From Desulfovibrio sp. DV (GTDB taxonomy: Bacteria > Desulfobacterota > Desulfovibrionia > Desulfovibrionales > Desulfovibrionaceae): a DNA stretch of 35,770 bases. A program made the position numbers and the translations under genes. The notes beneath the pieces are model-generated. The model had not been told where the DNA came from and did not search any database. It saw only the letters and a list, made by a program, of their open reading frames with translations. This document shows positions 32,297-35,770 of the stretch, piece after piece (the stretch's first letter is position 1; the number at the start of each line of letters is the position of its first letter). The stretch is from positions 1 through 35,770 of the forward strand of contig NZ_MLBG01000036.1 of assembly GCF_001936595.1 (NCBI RefSeq), given 5' to 3'.

Positions 32297-34401
32297 TTAT
32301 TCTGACTTGTTGACATAATTAGTTAAATCCTTTAAAAAATATGGATTAATGTTCTGCACGACACAATCATCTTCGAGAAGGGGCGAAATGAGATTGGTGT
32401 TGACTATCGTGTCTTCAAAAGATTGTGACTGAATCAGATTTACAAGATATAGAGAAATTGGATCTGCAACTTCAGGATATGAGCAGACAACTTCAGTTAA
32501 GATTTCACCCCTTGCACGAGCCGAGCTGTCTAACATGTTTTGGTTGCAGCTTTCCTCATGACATGAGTTTTCCCACTGGGTGCTTTGGTTGGATTTTATG
32601 TGTTTATGACGACTGCCTTCAAGATGTTCAATAAATAGCTTTCTTCGCCCTGATGGGACTCGTTGCGACACTTCGGCCACGAAAACCTTGAACTCCTGAT
32701 CAGAAAAAGGCTTAAAATTTGCACCACGAAAATTGCTGTCTTTGATCGTTATGGGAAGTGATGCCGACCTAAAGCTAGCTTTCTCGGCCTGCAAGCCAAC
32801 GAGCTTGCAGCCATCAAGAGAAGCCCCGTCCAAATTTGCCCCGGAAAGATCTGCTCCATTGAGATAGGCCCCGCCAAGGTTCGCACCTTCTAAGTGGGCT
32901 CCGGTGAGCAATGCGCCCTCTAGGTGGGCACCAATAAGTAATGCCCCCTCTAGATGGGCATAGCGAAGGTCCGCACCTTGCAACTTGGCCCCGGCAGCGC
33001 CGCCATATCTGATGCTTTGGCTTTCGGATCCGGCACCTGCAATTACATCGGCGCACGCTAGACGTGCATTGGCAAGGTCAGCGCCGACCAAGTTGACTCC
33101 ATACAATTTTGCACACTCAAGATGCGCACCCGATAGTCGTGCATTAACCAGTTGCGCACCTTCAAGTATAGCATGCGGCAGTAGTGCTCCGCTCAGATTT
33201 GCATCACGTAGATCTCGACCTTTCAGCTTCAGGCCAAGACCATATTTTCCAACCAAATCAGTCAAAACGGCATCATGCTTATCTATTGAACCTGCAAACT
33301 GGGACAACACTTCTTGAGAAACTCCACTTTTGATTAGTAACGCATTGTGAACATCAAGATTGTTATTGTTTGGAAATGGAATGTTTGGCATTATTGACGA
33401 TGCATAAATTCTTAAAAACTCGTTACGGAACGTGTCAAGGCTTTCTCCTGGAATAGTCAACAAAATAAAACACAGAGGAATGACGAGGAAAAACACATAT
33501 AGTGCAGTTATTGGTATTCTTTTTATGGTGTCAAGCGGGTTAATTGATATGTTTGCCATTTGTCTCGATAGACAATTGCGCGACTGCGCTCCCGATATTG
33601 CCGGCCATAAAAGCAATATCATAGAAACGTCAATCAGCAGAACCACCCTTTGCATCCAAATCACTACTTGATCGTGATATGGAATAAAGTAGCTTTGAAA
33701 AAGCAAAAATAATGAGATCGGTGCGCAAACTACAAAAAACCACAAAACAAACCTCATAAACAACCCAAGAGAAAAGTGCATGTCTCTGTCGAGGATGAGA
33801 TTAGAAAGGAGATTGTTTTTATGTAGACTACGTTCTTCCTCTTGTTCGGCAGTCATTCCATAAAAATGCTTTACAATCAACTGATCGAGTAAAAGGACAT
33901 TTTGTGTTAGATAGAAATACTGGCTTGTTAGATTTAGATGAATGAGCATCAACGCCAATGGCCCAATAAAAAAAACCACCATAAAGGGAGTTGAATATTA
34001 AGGAGTGGGACAGCCTTCGCGGTTCCGCGCAGCAAATCCTCGTGACTGGTAGATGTAACAGCCACAAAGAAATAAATAAGGATAGCTAAGTAAGCTATTA
34101 AATTAGCGTTAGCCTGGGTTCCTCCGCTGTTTACAGCCTCACGGAGCTTTTTTATCCGGTCGCCTACATTCTCAAGACATTCATTTCCATTGCCCCCCCC
34201 TGAAGGGTTGGCGGGAATCGGTGTATCCGGCGAGCGAATTTGCTCGGCTTCATAGGAAGAAGATGGCCCTGTTGATGGTATCGCTTGGCTCTGGGGAGAA
34301 TTTGTCCTTCGTGGATCCCCTTGCGGCTCATGGTTGTTCAGCCCCTTCTCAACATCCCGTTCTGCACCAGGTCCAGAGGTGTTACCCGATGACGTGTCCA
34401 T
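32297..34401 (-). CDS. Pentapeptide-repeat membrane protein, split at a T8 run
   Basis: Frame one (ATG 34,401) encodes a low-complexity Ser/Pro/Gly-rich leader and then NVGDRIKKLREAV, LIAYLAILIYFFVAVTS, and LLNIQLPLWWFF before stopping at codon 151. A -1 shift at T TTT TTA (33,967-33,973) continues IGPLALMLIHLNLTSQYFYL and the rest, for a fused protein of about 701 residues. It has one transmembrane segment in frame one and further ones near the join and at about 70-95, 105-130 and 165-185 of frame two. Pentapeptide repeats of the A(D/N)LxG type (about 255-420 of frame two) follow, then an acidic C-terminal tail. The hydrophobic segments run smoothly across the join, so one gene is meant. The function of this family is unknown; a membrane-anchored beta-helix scaffold is inferred. 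Confidence 0.75.
34193..34200 (-). repeat. G8 mononucleotide tract inside the pentapeptide gene
   Basis: Eight consecutive G residues on the coding strand (codons 67-69, PSGGGNGN) lie within the disordered leader. Tracts of this kind are prone to length change and could switch the gene on and off. Confidence 0.6.
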
Positions 34402-34832
34402 GCAGGTGTCCTCCTGTCAGCAGTTGTTATTAAATTTCAAGGGTTTCTAATTTGTCTAGGACTAACTAATTATTCCAACAAATTTGCCATGCCGTGCTGT
34501 GCAAGTACAAGTCAGGGGCCGCGTGGATTGGTTGATAGCAGCGAGTCCAACCGACACATTGTCTCTTTTGAGCATGGAGCCCATATTCGGCGACCAGCCG
34601 TGCCCTCGTCTCCGTGAAGCCTTTCTCCCCCGTAGCCGCGACGATCTCAGCCCCCCCTGCCGATAAATTTGAAGTTCGAGGTCGGCTTGGTTATGTGCTT
34701 GGCGGACATCGGCCACGCCGAATATCTCATAGCGGGCACTCAATACGGCCATGTGGCCCTTCTCGTCGCAGAATTTATTCAGAATACTTTCCAGTCGGTG
34801 TTTTCTTCGAATTCGCAGATGGCCATGCGTCT
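34402..34832. other. GC-mixed stretch with coding-like fragments, no intact gene
   Basis: On the minus strand a frame reading CDEKGHMAVLSARYEIFG and then ADLELQIY (about 34,670-34,785) looks like a piece of a real protein. It is not recognisable and is broken at both ends. The stretch is GC-richer than the island core and probably consists of remnants. The pentapeptide gene promoter must lie near 34,402-34,470. Confidence 0.35.
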
Positions 34833-35335
34833 TGTAAGATGATCAGTGGCCCTTGTAAATTGATCACTATCCGCAATCCCACTCTTGCCCCATTTGTTCC
34901 CTCTGGATTGGCCTAGGGTTTTCTTGGACACTAACTTGGCGGTATGAATCTGCCGCTCGGGAGGTGTCGTATGCAGAGAGAGCAAGGAGCGCCCAAGCGA
35001 TTTTGGGCGCGTCACAAGACTCAGGCCGTACTCCGGCTGCTTCGAGGCGAGGACATTGACTTGGTGAGCCGGGAGTTGGGGGTGACCGCCGCGACGCTGC
35101 CCCAGTGGCGCGACACCTTTCTGGAGGCCGGGGAATCGGGTCTCAAGCCGCAACCGGCAAGGGAATCCGTTGAAGTCGGCCGGCTCCGTGAGAAAATCGG
35201 CGAGCAGGCCATGGAAAACGAGCTGCTTCGCGAAAAGATCGCTCGGCTGGAGCAAAACCGCCCTTTGGCCCGGGGGAGGTCGAGGAAATGAGCCAAGCCG
35301 CCTCGGCCTTCACAGGGAAGAACTACGGGCTGGCG
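34833..35335 (+). mobile_element. Truncated IS3-family element
   Basis: The left end carries two related blocks, CTTGTAAGATGATCAGTGG and CTTGTAAATTGATCACTAT (about 34,829-34,871), as at IS3-type ends. It continues with an intact orfA and the first 16 codons of orfB. Similarity to orfB ends near 35,335 after KNYGLAL. No right end is visible. Confidence 0.6.
34971..35291 (+). CDS. IS3-family transposase OrfA
   Basis: The start ATG at 34,971 has GGGAGGT seven bases upstream, giving 106 residues. The N-terminal helix-turn-helix reads AVLRLLRGEDIDLVSRELGV, then the wing-like ATLPQWRDTFLEAG. A C-terminal leucine-zipper-like coiled coil (VGRLREKIGEQAMENELLRE) follows. This is the DNA-binding half of the two-part IS3 transposase; the catalytic half is encoded by orfB, which here is truncated. 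The stop overlaps the orfB start (ATGA). The protein may still be made and could act as a repressor of related elements, but the element cannot transpose by itself. Confidence 0.85.
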   Translation: MQREQGAPKRFWARHKTQAVLRLLRGEDIDLVSRELGVTAATLPQWRDTFLEAGESGLKPQPARESVEVGRLREKIGEQAMENELLREKIARLEQNRPLARGRSRK

Positions 35336-35482
35336 CTCCATAGGCGTTTTACTGCGGTTTGCCCGACTGGATGTAGTCGAGCGTATCCTGTTCGTTTCGG
35401 CCCAGGCTTGCAGGTGATTACTGACATACTGCGGGACGTTGTCGCACGGATGCCTTCGGCTTACCGAATCACGCCGGCCTAA
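35288..35482 (+). pseudogene. IS3-family orfB remnant
   Basis: It starts at the ATGA overlap with orfA. The first 16 residues (MSQAASAFTGKNYGLAL) match the beginning of IS3 OrfB proteins. After that the frame reads unrelated sequence to a stop at 35,482, and the DDE integrase domain is missing. The remaining 35,483-35,770 contains only an unrecognised minus-strand frame (to 35,763) that may be the end of a gene entering from the right. Confidence 0.65.
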
Positions 35483-35770
35483 GGATTTAACGTTATCTCA
35501 CCGATACCTTCCGAGCTAAGATTGTTTCACGAAATCCGTGTGTTATACAACAGCTCAATTTTCTTCATAGATTGTGTGCAACATCGCTTTGACATAGGGA
35601 AAGCCATAGAGGTATAAAAAACCGAAAGAATGCGAGGCGGGCCAGCATATTGCCCTGCCTGCGAATATATGACCTTGGCTCCTGCCTCATGAGCACGTGG
35701 CTTCCACTTGCCCCAGAGAGTAGACGGGACGACAGGCCCTGGCACCGAGCCTCGAACGAGCACACTTCAA

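Larger units (their letters stand above)
25401..35770. mobile_element. AT-rich genomic island integrated at tRNA-Thr, right end outside window
   Basis: Base composition drops sharply at the tRNA fragment. The genes from 25,704 to 31,572 use A/T-ending codons and have long homopolymers, unlike everything to the left. The interior carries a three-gene signalling operon, a pentapeptide-repeat gene and two IS3 remnants. No integrase is present in the window. Because the tRNA fragment is oriented so that the island lies on its 5' side, the integrase and the restored tRNA should be to the right of 35,770. Confidence 0.65.

Noticed and set aside
32425-32634. Plus-strand ORF opposite the pentapeptide gene tail
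   Set aside because: It is antisense to the acidic C-terminal tail, with no ribosome-binding site and no recognisable content.
35527-35763. Minus-strand ORF at the right edge as a real gene
   Set aside because: No recognisable motif. It may be the 3' end of a gene entering from the right, but the visible part cannot support a call.

Overview
The GC-rich left part, the sigma54/two-component wiring and the run of large PEP-synthase-like paralogues suggest a deltaproteobacterial sulfate reducer of the Desulfovibrio/Solidesulfovibrio type. This taxon call is an inference from gene content; no rRNA or marker gene is present. The window splits into a GC-rich chromosomal part (about 1-14.8 kb), a mosaic accessory zone built around a repeated intergenic sequence (about 14.8-25.4 kb), and a markedly AT-rich genomic island that starts at a truncated tRNA-Thr gene (25,356) and runs off the right edge.

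Region 1 (1-14,787). A sensor kinase and its NtrC-type regulator (minus strand), followed by a short orphan sigma54-activator-like ATPase with no receiver or DNA-binding domain, are divergent from a seven-gene plus-strand operon: a Usp-like protein, a TauE/SafE exporter, a TIGR02186-type membrane protein, three PEP-synthase-like proteins and a single-domain receiver. The divergent intergenic region carries a sigma54 -24/-12 promoter with correct spacing and an upstream 19-nt palindrome. The adjacent NtrC protein is therefore the natural activator of the operon. All three PEP-synthase-like proteins keep the phosphohistidine domain, lack the usual C-terminal PEP-binding barrel and share a different C-terminal domain. 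The middle one has lost the recognisable ATP-grasp motifs.

Region 2 (14,788-25,355). After a decayed phosphatase remnant come a double-kinase hybrid histidine kinase, a CHASE4 hybrid kinase with an HPt domain, a CheY-like receiver, and an Rrf2 regulator with an MDR oxidoreductase. These modules are separated by three same-orientation copies (A, B, C) of a roughly 200-390 bp repeat that begins with a GCAGACGTCTGC-type palindrome. A partial fourth copy (D) underlies the 3' end of the first kinase gene. Copies B and C end with the same intrinsic terminator and then the 3' end of a tRNA: about 13 nt in B and 45 nt in C. This looks like stepwise accretion of cargo at a tRNA-Thr(CGU) locus.

Region 3 (25,356-35,770). 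The AT-rich island holds a minus-strand operon that I do not recognise as a described system. It encodes a STAS-GHKL ATPase running through two homopolymer frameshift sites into a phosphoribosyltransferase-like protein with a CxxC extension, then a receiver-metallophosphoesterase fusion. To its right are a remnant of an IS3 orfA, a pentapeptide-repeat membrane protein (also split at a homopolymer, U UUU UUA, and carrying a G8 tract), and a truncated IS3-family element. The island integrase and the intact tRNA-Thr would be expected to the right of the window.

The strongest candidate for an undescribed system is the STAS-GHKL/PRTase/REC-phosphoesterase operon. The triple PEP-synthase-like operon under sigma54 control is second. 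The homopolymer frameshifts could be programmed recoding, phase variation, decay or sequencing error, and the sequence alone cannot decide.
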